DNA of 16,666 bases, taken from contig JAQUEZ010000127.1 in NCBI GenBank assembly GCA_028684915.1, forward strand, positions 1 through 16,666, given 5' to 3'. Below the pieces are notes generated by a model. The model ran no database searches. It saw only the letters and a program-made list of their open reading frames with translations, and had not been told where the DNA came from. The position numbers were made by a program, and so were the translations under genes. This document shows, piece after piece, positions 8,311-15,402 of the stretch. The DNA is from Desulfobulbus sp. (GTDB lineage: Bacteria > Desulfobacterota > Desulfobulbia > Desulfobulbales > Desulfobulbaceae). Position 1 is the first letter of the stretch; the number at the start of each line of letters is the position of its first letter.

Positions 8311-8717
8311 CAATGGTCCTACCTAATAGTGCTTTTTGCTCAATGAGTTTGGGGCTCACCTCAAATACTGATCACTAAAAAAATACGATAATCTAATTTA
8401 ATGCAAGTTAAAAATTTCATACATGAATATTTTTAGTTTGCTTAGATTAGTTTTAATGGTAGGGCCAATTGCATGTTTGCTCTGCTTTGTGCGGGATTGG
8501 GCCGGTACGGCTTTGTGCGTTTTGTGGGGTAAAAAGAAAACAAGTGACAAGGCGCAAAGGTATTTTCCCGGAGAGCTTGACATTTAACGGCTGTTTGCCC
8601 TACACCAAGATGTGGTTAACAAATCGAACATCTTACGCCAGGTTTTCTTGTGCGGTGGTGTTCTCATCATCGACGCAGGTAAATAGCATCGGAAATCAGT
8701 GTAACAGGGGGGGGAGA
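8311..8717. other. divergent intergenic region between choline operon and chemoreceptor
   Basis: A 407-bp spacer between two divergent genes, so it must hold both promoters. The part next to the regulator (8370-8460) is AT-rich and holds the large inverted repeat listed separately. On the minus strand TTGCAT (complement of 8401-8406) is a possible -35 with AT-rich DNA downstream, but no convincing -10 pair was found. From 8469 the chemoreceptor frame is open without a stop, yet this part shows no protein character and lies before a strong ribosome site. It is more likely leader RNA. No sigma-54 or sigma-28 type promoter with correct spacing was found. Confidence 0.5.
8390..8448. promoter_or_regulatory. 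long imperfect inverted repeat, candidate operator
   Basis: The outer arms AATCTAA (8390-8396) and TTAGATT (8442-8448) are perfect. Inside, GCAAGTTAAAAAT (8403-8415) pairs with ATTTTTAGTTTGC (8429-8441) at 11 of 13 positions. The centre, TTCAT-AC-ATGAA (8416-8427), is a further perfect dyad offset by about half a base from the arms. It lies 80-140 bp before the GntR-type regulator and on the other side of the divergent chemoreceptor leader. GntR proteins bind dyads and commonly regulate themselves, so this is a candidate binding site for the adjacent regulator. That role is inferred. Confidence 0.45.
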
Positions 8718-10715
8718 ATGAACGTTCGATCAATCGGATTTCGGCTTATCGTTGGCGGGTGTCTCGTGGTGGTCCTACCTTTGGTCATTGTCGGCTTTCT
8801 TGCTGTGTCAAAATGCTCTACCGCGTTGACCACCAACGCCCGTAATAATGCCGCAGCCCAGGCGGAAAAACTGGCCGGTCTCATCGAAGCCACCTTGGAG
8901 GCGCAGTTGAAAACCGCAGCAGCCCATGCCGTGGATACCAATGTTCGTCAGATCAGCCAGCGGGTCAAAGACTTGGGGATCAAGGGCAGTGGAGCCGATA
9001 TCCGCTATCTGCGTCAACAGATGAAGGATAAATTCAAGCAACTCGATGACTCCTATCTCGGCATTTTTGTCACTGATGCCTCAGGTGCAATGTATACCGG
9101 CGAATTGGCCAACGGTGAAGAGTACAAAGGCGTCAATCTTGGCGATATGGACTACTTTCAGCAAGCAAAACGAAGCGGTAAGCCTGTTGCCGGCGATGTC
9201 GTGATCTCCAAAGTGACCGGCGACCCCATCTATGTCATCTGCGCACCTATTTTTTCCTATGACAATGAATTTTTGGGAATTTTTGGTCTTTCCCTGAAAG
9301 CACAACCGCTCTTGGTCCATGTCTCCTCCGTTAAAATGGGACGAAGCGGTTACGCCTTCATGTGCGACCGCACCGGTATTATCATTGCTCATCCCAAAAA
9401 AGAGTATGAGATGAAGCTTGATCTCAAAACGCTCAAGGGGATGGAAGAAATAACCCACGCAATGATGGCCCAGAAGGAGGGTGCTCTGGAATATGTTTTC
9501 AAGGGCAAGGCGAAAACAGCCGGGTATGCACCGGTGGTCCTCAAAGGCTGGTCCATTGCCATCACTCAGGATGAAAGCGAATTTCTGCAAGCCGCCCTTT
9601 CTATTCGTAATTCCATTCTCACCGTAACCATACTTGCCGTAGTGCTCGTTTGCGGACTGGTCTACTTTTTTGCGCGCAGCATCACCGTGCCGCTGAATAA
9701 AGCAGTGATCGGACTTCAGGATATTGCCCAGGGGGAGGGAGATCTGACCATGCGCTTGCAAGTGAACAGCCGGGACGAGATCGGTGAGTTGGCCCGGTGG
9801 TTCAATGTTTTTATGGAAAAATTGCAGGGGATTATCGGTCAGATAGCTGAGAATACCAGCCTGATCGATTCCTCCTCCCAAGAGTTAACCAGTGTGGCGG
9901 TCAGTCTTTCGGAAAATTCCGCCGATACCTCAAAACGGGCGGATTCAGTGTCCGCAGCCACCGGCGAGATGACCAACAATCTCAACAATGTCGCCGCTGC
10001 TGTGGAGCAGTCCACCGCCAACACCACCATGGTGGCCAGTGCGGCTGAGCAGATGACCTCTACCATCGGCGAGATCGCCAGTAACTCCCAAGAGGCGCAT
10101 GCCATTTCCCTGGAAGCGGTGCAGCAGGCCAAGTCGACCTCGGAGAAGATGGGTGAACTGGGCAAGGCCGCGCAGGCAATCGGTAAAGTCACCGAGGCGA
10201 TCACCGAAATTTCAGAGCAGACCAACCTGTTGGCGCTCAATGCCACCATTGAAGCCGCCCGTGCCGGTGAGGCCGGCAAGGGCTTTGCTGTTGTCGCCAA
10301 CGAAATCAAAGAATTGGCTAAACAGACTGCCACTGCGACCCGGGACATCAAAAATCAGATAGGGGAGATGCAGGAGACCACGAGCACTACTGTGGCCGAG
10401 ATTCGGCAGATCACCGAAGTTATCAATAAGGTGAATGAGATTGTTGCTATTATCTCTTCATCTGTGGGCGAGCAGAGTGCAGCCACCCAGGAAATAGCTA
10501 CCAATATTGCCCAAGCTTCCAGGGGCATGGAAGAGGTCAATGCCAATGTCAGTCAGAGTTCCACCGTGGCTGGTACCATCAGCCAGGATATTGCAACGGT
10601 GAACAGTGCTTCTGCAGAGATTTCCCGCAGCAGTAACCTCGTGAAAACCAGCGCCTCGGATCTGCAGCAACTTGCACTCAAACTGAAAATCATCGTTAAC
10701 AACTTCAAAATCTAA
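8718..10715 (+). CDS. methyl-accepting chemotaxis protein with dCache sensor domain
   Basis: A 665-residue transmembrane chemoreceptor that would signal to CheA/CheW. TM1 is about 8-30, the periplasmic ligand domain about 31-298, TM2 about 299-319, HAMP about 320-373 (PLNKAV...EGDLTMRL), and the coiled-coil signalling domain about 380-640. The conserved hairpin tip is near 495-530 (QTNLLALNATIEAARAGE, GKGFAVVANEI). The ligand domain has double-Cache features (LGDMDYFQQAKRSGKP, GDPIYVICAPI) but lacks the amino-acid-binding RxWY pattern. There is no C-terminal CheR/CheB-tethering pentapeptide (it ends NNFKI). Start: ATG 8718 directly after a G-rich Shine-Dalgarno stretch (GGGGGGGGAGA) and just before TM1; an upstream in-frame start at 8469 has no support. 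It is divergent from the choline operon, suggesting that its ligand may be choline or betaine, as for the S. meliloti receptor McpX. The receptor identity is certain; the ligand is inferred. Confidence 0.9.
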   Translation: MNVRSIGFRLIVGGCLVVVLPLVIVGFLAVSKCSTALTTNARNNAAAQAEKLAGLIEATLEAQLKTAAAHAVDTNVRQISQRVKDLGIKGSGADIRYLRQQMKDKFKQLDDSYLGIFVTDASGAMYTGELANGEEYKGVNLGDMDYFQQAKRSGKPVAGDVVISKVTGDPIYVICAPIFSYDNEFLGIFGLSLKAQPLLVHVSSVKMGRSGYAFMCDRTGIIIAHPKKEYEMKLDLKTLKGMEEITHAMMAQKEGALEYVFKGKAKTAGYAPVVLKGWSIAITQDESEFLQAALSIRNSILTVTILAVVLVCGLVYFFARSITVPLNKAVIGLQDIAQGEGDLTMRLQVNSRDEIGELARWFNVFMEKLQGIIGQIAENTSLIDSSSQELTSVAVSLSENSADTSKRADSVSAATGEMTNNLNNVAAAVEQSTANTTMVASAAEQMTSTIGEIASNSQEAHAISLEAVQQAKSTSEKMGELGKAAQAIGKVTEAITEISEQTNLLALNATIEAARAGEAGKGFAVVANEIKELAKQTATATRDIKNQIGEMQETTSTTVAEIRQITEVINKVNEIVAIISSSVGEQSAATQEIATNIAQASRGMEEVNANVSQSSTVAGTISQDIATVNSASAEISRSSNLVKTSASDLQQLALKLKIIVNNFKI

Positions 10716-10725
10716 CGTATCAGAT

Positions 10726-10766
10726 CGACCTGGACGGTATATTTCGCACACCGCCCAGGTCGTTTT
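10726..10766 (+). terminator. Rho-independent terminator of the chemoreceptor gene
   Basis: A 13-bp stem with one mismatch (10726-10738 with 10750-10762, CGACCTGGACGGT against ACCGCCCAGGTCG), an 11-nt loop and then TTTT followed by C-rich DNA. It begins 11 nt after the chemoreceptor stop codon. Confidence 0.8.
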
Positions 10767-11034
10767 CCCCCTCCCCCTTTTTCACGAAATTCCAACCCGC
10801 CTGGCAGCCGATTCACCTCTGCGTTGCTCAACAGCTTTTAGGCTAAGGTTGCCGCTGTTTCGGCCGTTCCATTGGCAGGCGTTCAGTGTGCCTGGCTTGT
10901 CTGGGGCAACGTATCACCTCAAGACTTGAATGGGATAATCTGGAAAATTTCGCCGGGTTGCGCTAGGCTGGCTGGGTAAAAAGTAAGATATTTTTTCATT
11001 CCTGATAGAACGCTCATTACAAAGGAGTATCTAG
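10767..11034. other. intergenic leader of the flavoprotein gene
   Basis: With the preceding terminator this makes a 319-bp gap. No open frame with protein character, repeat or RNA gene was recognised. The final 60 bp become AT-rich (TAAGATATTTTTTCATT), where a promoter is expected. TTGCGC about 17 nt before AAGTAA (near 10958-10986) is a weak possible match. The gap ends in the AAAGGAG ribosome site at 11021-11027. Confidence 0.4.
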
Positions 11035-11655
11035 ATGCATGTTTTAATGGTTAACGGTAGCCCCCATGAAAAAGGGTGTACCTACACTGCTCTAAGCGAG
11101 GTTGCCAAAGAGTTGGAAATACATGGAATTGCGAGTAACATGCTGCATATTGGCAAGCAGGGCATACCGGGATGCACGGCCTGCATGGGTTGCATCAAGA
11201 CAGGCTACTGCGTCTTCACTGAGGACAAAGTCAATGAGTGTATCGATCTGCTGAAAGCGGCAGATGGACTTATTGTCGGCTCTCCGGTTTATTTTGCCGG
11301 CCCCAACGCCTCGCTCTGCGGTTTTCTCGATCGGGTCTTTTATCAAAAAGCAGACTCCTATGCCTTCAAGCCTGGTGCGGCGATCGTCAGTAGCCGCCGA
11401 GGCGGAAACAGTGCGGCTTTTGACCGGCTCAACAAGTATTTTACCTTTGCGCAGATGCCGATCGTCTCGTCCCATTACTGGAACGGTATACACGGGAATA
11501 AGGCCGAAGAGGCGCAGCTTGATGTCGAGGGACTCCAGACCATGAAAATTCTTGGACGGAATATGGCCTGGCTGTTGCGATGTATCGACGTGGCAAAAAG
11601 CGAGGTCCCCTATCCAGAGCTTGAGCCGCGCCAAAAAATGAACTTTATCCGCTGA
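11035..11655 (+). CDS. flavodoxin-fold NAD(P)H-dependent FMN reductase / iron-sulfur flavoprotein-like
   Basis: A 206-residue cytoplasmic protein of the NADPH-dependent FMN reductase / flavodoxin-like superfamily. The FMN phosphate loop is VNGSPHEKGCT (7-17), and GSPVYFAGPNASLCGFLDR is the usual second flavin-contact segment. Between them lies a compact cluster C47-x2-C50-x2-C53-x5-C59. This is the spacing, and as I recall the same numbering, of the [4Fe-4S] ligands in the archaeal iron-sulfur flavoprotein Isf, so it may carry both FMN and a cluster and shuttle electrons from ferredoxin. Many bacterial relatives keep similar cysteines without proven clusters. Start: ATG with AAAGGAG seven nt upstream. 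It is transcribed alone, ending in a very long hairpin terminator. Length agrees with the family (180-210). The physiological acceptor is unknown. Confidence 0.82.
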   Translation: MHVLMVNGSPHEKGCTYTALSEVAKELEIHGIASNMLHIGKQGIPGCTACMGCIKTGYCVFTEDKVNECIDLLKAADGLIVGSPVYFAGPNASLCGFLDRVFYQKADSYAFKPGAAIVSSRRGGNSAAFDRLNKYFTFAQMPIVSSHYWNGIHGNKAEEAQLDVEGLQTMKILGRNMAWLLRCIDVAKSEVPYPELEPRQKMNFIR

Positions 11656-11988
11656 TTTTTAATGGCGTTGATTCGTTAGGCTCCCCCGTTGTGGGAAACA
11701 ATAATCAATACAAAAGGGCTTGTCGAATAATCGATAAGCCCTTTTGTATTCAATCTTTTCTTGGGTCATTGCTTACGCGGGCAGTGAATTCCGGCCAGGC
11801 CAATCTCCCCACCCGCCGAAGAATGCAACACCACTATAACGCCGTCGGGCCAACCGCAAACAGCATGATGAGAAATATAGAGTCAGGTGCACTGAATTCG
11901 AATATATATTCAGAATACTGCAAAACCAACGTGCACTCGTTTGCCCAATACTTTCAGGCCCTGGCACTCTCCCTTTTTGAGGATACCC
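11656..11988. other. intergenic region with terminator and AT-rich dyad
   Basis: A 333-bp stretch without a convincing gene. It holds the terminator at 11707-11757. Further on is a dyad at 11892-11913 (CTGAAT, ten bases, ATTCAG) that contains the perfect palindrome GAATATATATTC (11900-11911). GTGCACT occurs on both sides of it (from 11887 and from 11931). The AT-rich palindrome is a plausible promoter or operator for the small gene starting at 11989. An open frame over most of the gap (from 11691) reads through the hairpin and looks non-coding. Confidence 0.4.
11707..11757. terminator. very long hairpin terminator, probably bidirectional
   Basis: Twenty consecutive pairs (11707-11726 with 11731-11750, one G-T pair) around an ATAA loop, centred on AAAAGGGCTT and AAGCCCTTTT. 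The plus strand continues CAATCTTTTC. It follows the flavoprotein stop by about 50 nt. Confidence 0.75.
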
Positions 11989-12288
11989 ATGAAGAAAACA
12001 TTTCAATTAACCCATCCAAAAATCAAACGCCCCCGCCTGATAGAGGCGATAAAGCACGAGGTTAAAAAATATATCAAGCGAGAGCGAAACAAGCAGTTGC
12101 CGGAAGGCGTCGATTTTTGGGATTTTGACTGTAAATTTGGCCAGGTTGCCGAGAGTGCGGCGGTTATCCACTTGTCTGAAATTAACAAATACATTGATAC
12201 GGCCGAAGAGAAGCAGCTGGAATCGTTTTATCTGGAAATTCTAGTCAAACCAGGTCATCGGATGAAAAAAGCGAAATTAGCGGAATGA
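11989..12288 (+). CDS. DUF6172 family small protein
   Basis: A 99-residue, strongly charged cytoplasmic protein of unknown function. I recognise the layout of the DUF6172 family from memory: MKKTFQL start, a basic helix (EAIKHEVKKYIKRERNK), then LPEGVDFWDFDCKFG, IHLSEIN and a C-terminal SFYLEILVKPGHR. The family is conserved in many proteobacteria with no known activity; the basic helix suggests contact with nucleic acid, which is only a guess. Start: ATG 11989 follows GAGGA by five nt and begins with the family's usual first residues; a start 48 nt upstream would add unrelated residues. It lies upstream of rsgA on the same strand but a hairpin separates them, so co-transcription is uncertain. 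Confidence 0.75.
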   Translation: MKKTFQLTHPKIKRPRLIEAIKHEVKKYIKRERNKQLPEGVDFWDFDCKFGQVAESAAVIHLSEINKYIDTAEEKQLESFYLEILVKPGHRMKKAKLAE

Positions 12289-12297
12289 GCGAAATGC

Positions 12298-12328
12298 AAG
12301 AAGGTGCTGTCATCGCTTCTTTTTTTGC
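12298..12328 (+). terminator. weak terminator after the DUF6172 gene
   Basis: A short AAGAAG/CTTCTT stem (12298-12303 with 12316-12321) followed directly by a run of T. It is ten nt after the stop. The stem is weak, so it may only be partly effective. Confidence 0.35.
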
Positions 12329-12398
12329 CTTCGTCCCGCTTGTCCTCTGGTAACCCTTTTCATAGTGCACGCATGCCCGCGCACCGGACAACGGCACG

Positions 12399-12445
12399 AG
12401 TCGCAAACTCTCCGATGAAAGGGGAGAAATTTGCGACTGATTTTT
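12399..12445 (+). terminator. stable two-part hairpin in the rsgA leader (terminator or attenuator)
   Basis: The outer stem AGTCGCAAA/TTTGCGACT (12399-12407 with 12430-12438) is perfect. The inner stem CTCTCC/GGGGAG (12408-12413 with 12421-12426) has one G-T pair, and an AAA bulge lies between the two. GATTTTTC follows. It ends about 38 nt before the rsgA start codon. It could end transcription from the DUF6172 side or act as a leader structure for rsgA. Confidence 0.55.
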
Positions 12446-12476
12446 CACGAGGCCATCATAATGGGAAACACTTTCC

Positions 12477-13496
12477 ATGGAATTGATTGAGCTTGGCATG
12501 AACCCTTGGTTGCACGACCACGCCTGTGCGCTTTGTAAACCGGAACAGCGCATTGCCCGGGTAATGGCGGTCGATAGAGGGCAATGTATTGTCAGGAATG
12601 AACACGGGGAAGTGCCAGCCAAGGCCACAGGAAGATTCATGGACGCTACCGCGTCGGCAATCGATATGCCGTGCGTCGGCGATTGGGTCTGCGTGGGGTA
12701 CCCAGAGACGGACCAATTGGCGAGTATTCATTCGATCCTGCCGAGAAAATCGTTTCTGCGCCGGAAAGCTGCTGGGAAAAGCCTTTCTTTTCAGATTATT
12801 GCGACCAATATAGATGTGGTCTTTATTGTGCAGTCCTGCCATTACGACTTCAATGTGAGCAGGCTGGAACGGTATTTGGTGATGGCGAGTGAAGGGCAGG
12901 TGGAACCCGTGCTCGTGTTGACCAAAACAGATCTGGTGACACCTGAAGCGTTGGCGCAATTAATCGCTGCAATTCGTGCTGCTGGAATTACAGCCAGGAT
13001 TATTACGCTCAGTAATGTCACCGGAGCAGGTGTGGATGAGATCAAAGACGTTATGGGCTTTGGCAAAACGTACTGCCTGGTGGGGTCCTCCGGTGTGGGC
13101 AAGAGCACCCTCATTAACCAACTCACTGGTCAGAATACTGTAAAAACAGGCACGGTAAGTCATTCTGGAGAAGGACGTCATACCACCGTGCGCCGCCAAT
13201 TGATTCTTCTTGAGCAGGGTGCGATATTAATCGATACGCCGGGAATGCGAGAGGTGGGAATTGTGCTTTCCAGCGAAGGGATGGAGGAAAATTTCGACGA
13301 TATTCAGCAATTATCCGCTGATTGCCGTTTCTCCGATTGCGGCCACTCGAACGAACCAGGATGCGCGGTGTTGCAGGCAGTGAAAGATGGCGCCCTGCAG
13401 CAGGAACACTATCAGAATTATCTTAAGCTGAAGACGGAATCAGCGGCTCATGAAATGGCCTCTCTGGAGAAGCGGAGAAAAAGCAAAAAAAAATAA
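12477..13496 (+). CDS. rsgA: ribosome small-subunit-dependent GTPase A
   Basis: A 339-residue GTPase that helps mature the 30S ribosomal subunit. It shows the circularly permuted order diagnostic of RsgA/YjeQ: G4 TKTD (149-152) comes before G1 GSSGVGKST (203-211), then the G2 region GRHTT (233-237) and G3 DTPG (253-256). An N-terminal OB-fold (about 20-100, including GDWVCV) precedes the GTPase. The C-terminal zinc site is C283-x4-C288-x-H290-x5-C296. All key residues are present and the length is normal. The lysine-rich tail (EKRRKSKKK) suits rRNA contact. Start: ATG 12477 gives the expected MELIELGMNPW opening. It has no strong ribosome site, and ATG 12498 is an alternative. A stable hairpin lies just upstream. 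It converges on the COG2509 gene with a 54-bp gap that has no clear terminator. Confidence 0.95.
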   Translation: MELIELGMNPWLHDHACALCKPEQRIARVMAVDRGQCIVRNEHGEVPAKATGRFMDATASAIDMPCVGDWVCVGYPETDQLASIHSILPRKSFLRRKAAGKSLSFQIIATNIDVVFIVQSCHYDFNVSRLERYLVMASEGQVEPVLVLTKTDLVTPEALAQLIAAIRAAGITARIITLSNVTGAGVDEIKDVMGFGKTYCLVGSSGVGKSTLINQLTGQNTVKTGTVSHSGEGRHTTVRRQLILLEQGAILIDTPGMREVGIVLSSEGMEENFDDIQQLSADCRFSDCGHSNEPGCAVLQAVKDGALQQEHYQNYLKLKTESAAHEMASLEKRRKSKKK

Positions 13497-13550
13497 CCAC
13501 CCATCGCAGCTTTTGTTTTTGGGTCCAGATCGCCCCTGATCAGACACGCC

Positions 13551-15134
13551 TTACCGGGCATCGTTTAACACCTGCATCTCCACTGCCTTGATGGCATCTG
13601 CGGCGGAGCTGGTGATACCACCAGTGTAGCCTGACCCTTCCCCTACTGGATACAGATTCTTAATGGTGACGGACTCGAATCGTTCGTTACGTGTCATCCG
13701 TACCGGAGAGGAGGTGCGTGTTTCCGCACCGAGTAAGATGGCATGATGAGAAACAAAGAGCGGCACCTCTTTTTTCCATTTACAAAAGGCGGCCCGCAGT
13801 TCCTCGGTCACAAAGGGGGGAAAGATATCGTGGAGGTCGGCTGCCACAGCTCCCATCTTGTACGAGTTTTCATTGAGGCTGTAAGCGCGGCTCTCGCCCA
13901 GGAAATGCAGCAGATTTTGCGCCGGAACGTCCCACCCCACCCTGCCCGCCTGAAAGGCCTTCCGCTCAATATCCTTTTGGAATTCCAGCCCTGCTAAAGG
14001 AGATGCGGATTGATAATCCTCCGCATGACAGCTAACCACTAACGCGGCATTAGAAAAAGGTGATGCCCTGCGCGAATAGCTCATGCCGTTCAGAACCAGC
14101 ATGCCCGGTTCGGAGGACGCATTGACCACCTCGCCTCCCGGGCACATGCAGAAGGTGTACACCCCCCTGCGAATGGTTCGATTGGTGTAATTTAACGAAT
14201 AGGTTGCTGCGCCTATTTTATTGTAATTATAATATTTGTCCCCATATCGCATGCTGTTGATCACTTCGGCAGGATGCTCGATCCGCACGCCAACGGAAAT
14301 TGGCCGCTGCTCAAGCGCCACCCCTTTTGCATGTAGCATTGCCACGGTATCGCGGGCAGAATGGCCCAAGGCGATATAGATATGGGAAGAAAGGTATTCC
14401 TTGTCACCATTGATAATTATGCCGGTGGCCGTATTGTCCGCAATCAGAATATCCGTCATTTTCGAGCCATAAAATATCTCGCCGCCTCGCTCAAGAATAT
14501 AGGCTCGGATATTAGCCACTATTCGGCACAACACATCGGTCCCCAGATGGGGCTTGCTGATATAGGCTATTTCTTCAGGCGCACCAAATTTAACAAAGGT
14601 CCGCAGTACCCGGTTGACATAACTGGTATTATTATTTCTGCGGGAAAACAGCTTTCCGTCCGAGTACGAGCCAGCACCACCTTCTCCGAACTGGATATTT
14701 GATTCAGGATTCAGCTCTCTTTTTTGTATAAATTGCTGCACATCAACGGTGCGTTCTTCTATCTTTTTTCCTCGTTCGAAGATGAACGGTTTCAGACCGC
14801 TGTCGATAAGCTCCAGCGCGGCAAACATGCCCGCCGGACCGAAACCAACGATTATCGGTCGCGCCTTCGTCCGTACCGTTTGCCTGATAGGTTCGTCTGG
14901 TTCCCTATATACTTGGAAATGTTGGGTGTTTTTGTAGCTCTCTGCAACACTGACGACAAGTGAAAGAGTGTAATAGAACTGTTGGGTATTGCGCGTATCA
15001 AGCGATTTACTCAGGATTTTGCTGACGATGATCTCACTTGCACCGACTCCCAACTGGCGGGATGCGGCTTGTAGGTGTTCATCCATTCCGTCTTTCTCAA
15101 CAGGGATCTGTAGGTCGCTCAGTATCAGCTGCAA
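13551..15134 (-). CDS. FAD-dependent oxidoreductase, COG2509 family
   Basis: A 527-residue predicted NAD(P)/FAD-dependent dehydrogenase of the widespread but uncharacterised COG2509 group. Residues 1-90 form the small N-terminal domain typical of this group. The FAD Rossmann motif is VGFGPAG (G97-x-G99-x2-G102) ending in IFERG. QFGEGGAGSYSDGKL (about 148-162) and the C-terminal YPVGEGSGYTGGI segment are family hallmarks. Substrate and product are unknown; the fold is like HI0933/BaiN and protein-redox flavoproteins. Start: TTG at 15134 with GAGGAG seven nt upstream and the family's normal beginning. No ATG fits better, so the rare start codon is probably real. It is a single gene, with several small dyads upstream that may be operators. 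Confidence 0.88.
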   Translation of the reverse strand: MQLILSDLQIPVEKDGMDEHLQAASRQLGVGASEIIVSKILSKSLDTRNTQQFYYTLSLVVSVAESYKNTQHFQVYREPDEPIRQTVRTKARPIIVGFGPAGMFAALELIDSGLKPFIFERGKKIEERTVDVQQFIQKRELNPESNIQFGEGGAGSYSDGKLFSRRNNNTSYVNRVLRTFVKFGAPEEIAYISKPHLGTDVLCRIVANIRAYILERGGEIFYGSKMTDILIADNTATGIIINGDKEYLSSHIYIALGHSARDTVAMLHAKGVALEQRPISVGVRIEHPAEVINSMRYGDKYYNYNKIGAATYSLNYTNRTIRRGVYTFCMCPGGEVVNASSEPGMLVLNGMSYSRRASPFSNAALVVSCHAEDYQSASPLAGLEFQKDIERKAFQAGRVGWDVPAQNLLHFLGESRAYSLNENSYKMGAVAADLHDIFPPFVTEELRAAFCKWKKEVPLFVSHHAILLGAETRTSSPVRMTRNERFESVTIKNLYPVGEGSGYTGGITSSAADAIKAVEMQVLNDAR

Positions 15135-15179
15135 AAAATGCTCCTCGCGTTCTTTTTCAATCGTTCAAAGGGGCGAAAG

Positions 15180-15215
15180 GGAAATGTTTCCATTTCACCA
15201 CACAGTATGGACTGT
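15180..15215. promoter_or_regulatory. clustered small dyads upstream of the COG2509 gene
   Basis: Overlapping inverted repeats GGAAA-TG-TTTCC (15180-15191) and GAAATG-TTTC-CATTTC (15181-15196) are followed by ACAGT-ATGG-ACTGT (15202-15215). They lie 46-81 bp before the TTG start, where a promoter and repressor would act. On the minus strand TTGATA and TGAAAT, 17 bp apart, give a possible -35/-10 pair overlapping these dyads. The role is inferred. Confidence 0.35.
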
Positions 15216-15303
15216 ATCAATACTCCAAATCGGCCAGCCTGTGCCACCCCGACTCGCCGAATTTATGCGCCAAGCTAAGAAAACCTGTTTGCTGGAAAGT
15301 TCG

Positions 15304-15342
15304 ACAAAAAAAGCCCTCATGGAAAATATTTCATGAGGGCTT
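15304..15342 (-). terminator. Rho-independent terminator downstream of the tRNA-Pro remnant
   Basis: A perfect 11-bp stem AAGCCCTCATG/CATGAGGGCTT (15311-15321 with 15332-15342), followed on the minus strand by seven T. It lies 11 nt beyond the CCA end of the tRNA remnant and reads in the same direction, so it was probably the tRNA gene's own terminator. Confidence 0.85.
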
Positions 15343-15352
15343 GATATGATAA

Positions 15353-15402
15353 TGGTCGGGGCGGAGTGATTCGAATACTCGACCTTCTGCTCCCAAGGCA
15401 GC
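15353..15402 (-). pseudogene. 3' half of a tRNA-Pro(UGG) gene, truncated
   Basis: The minus strand reads an anticodon arm GCTGC-CTTGGGA-GCAGA (anticodon TGG at 15395-15393, G37 after it), a variable loop, a T-arm with loop TTCGAAT, then CGCCCCG-A-CCA at the end. The CGCCCCG 3' acceptor strand and encoded CCA are typical of tRNA-Pro. The required 5' partner CGGGGCG and the D-arm are missing: the sequence beyond 15402 becomes unrelated and AT-rich within about 10 nt. The T-stem also has one A-C mismatch and the anticodon stem only four good pairs. It cannot make a tRNA. A 3' tRNA fragment of this kind is the usual scar or att site left by an integrase-driven element. Confidence 0.75.

Noticed and set aside
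8458..8472. Possible sigma-54 promoter (GG...GC) before the chemoreceptor
   Set aside because: The spacing between GG and GC is 11 nt rather than the required 10, and the flanking bases do not fit.
8398..8583. 61-codon minus-strand ORF in the divergent spacer
   Set aside because: No ribosome site and low-complexity composition, and it overlaps the large inverted repeat and the chemoreceptor leader.
15353..15402. Complete tRNA-Pro gene
   Set aside because: No 5' acceptor strand or D-arm can be found upstream of the anticodon arm, so it is annotated as a truncated remnant.
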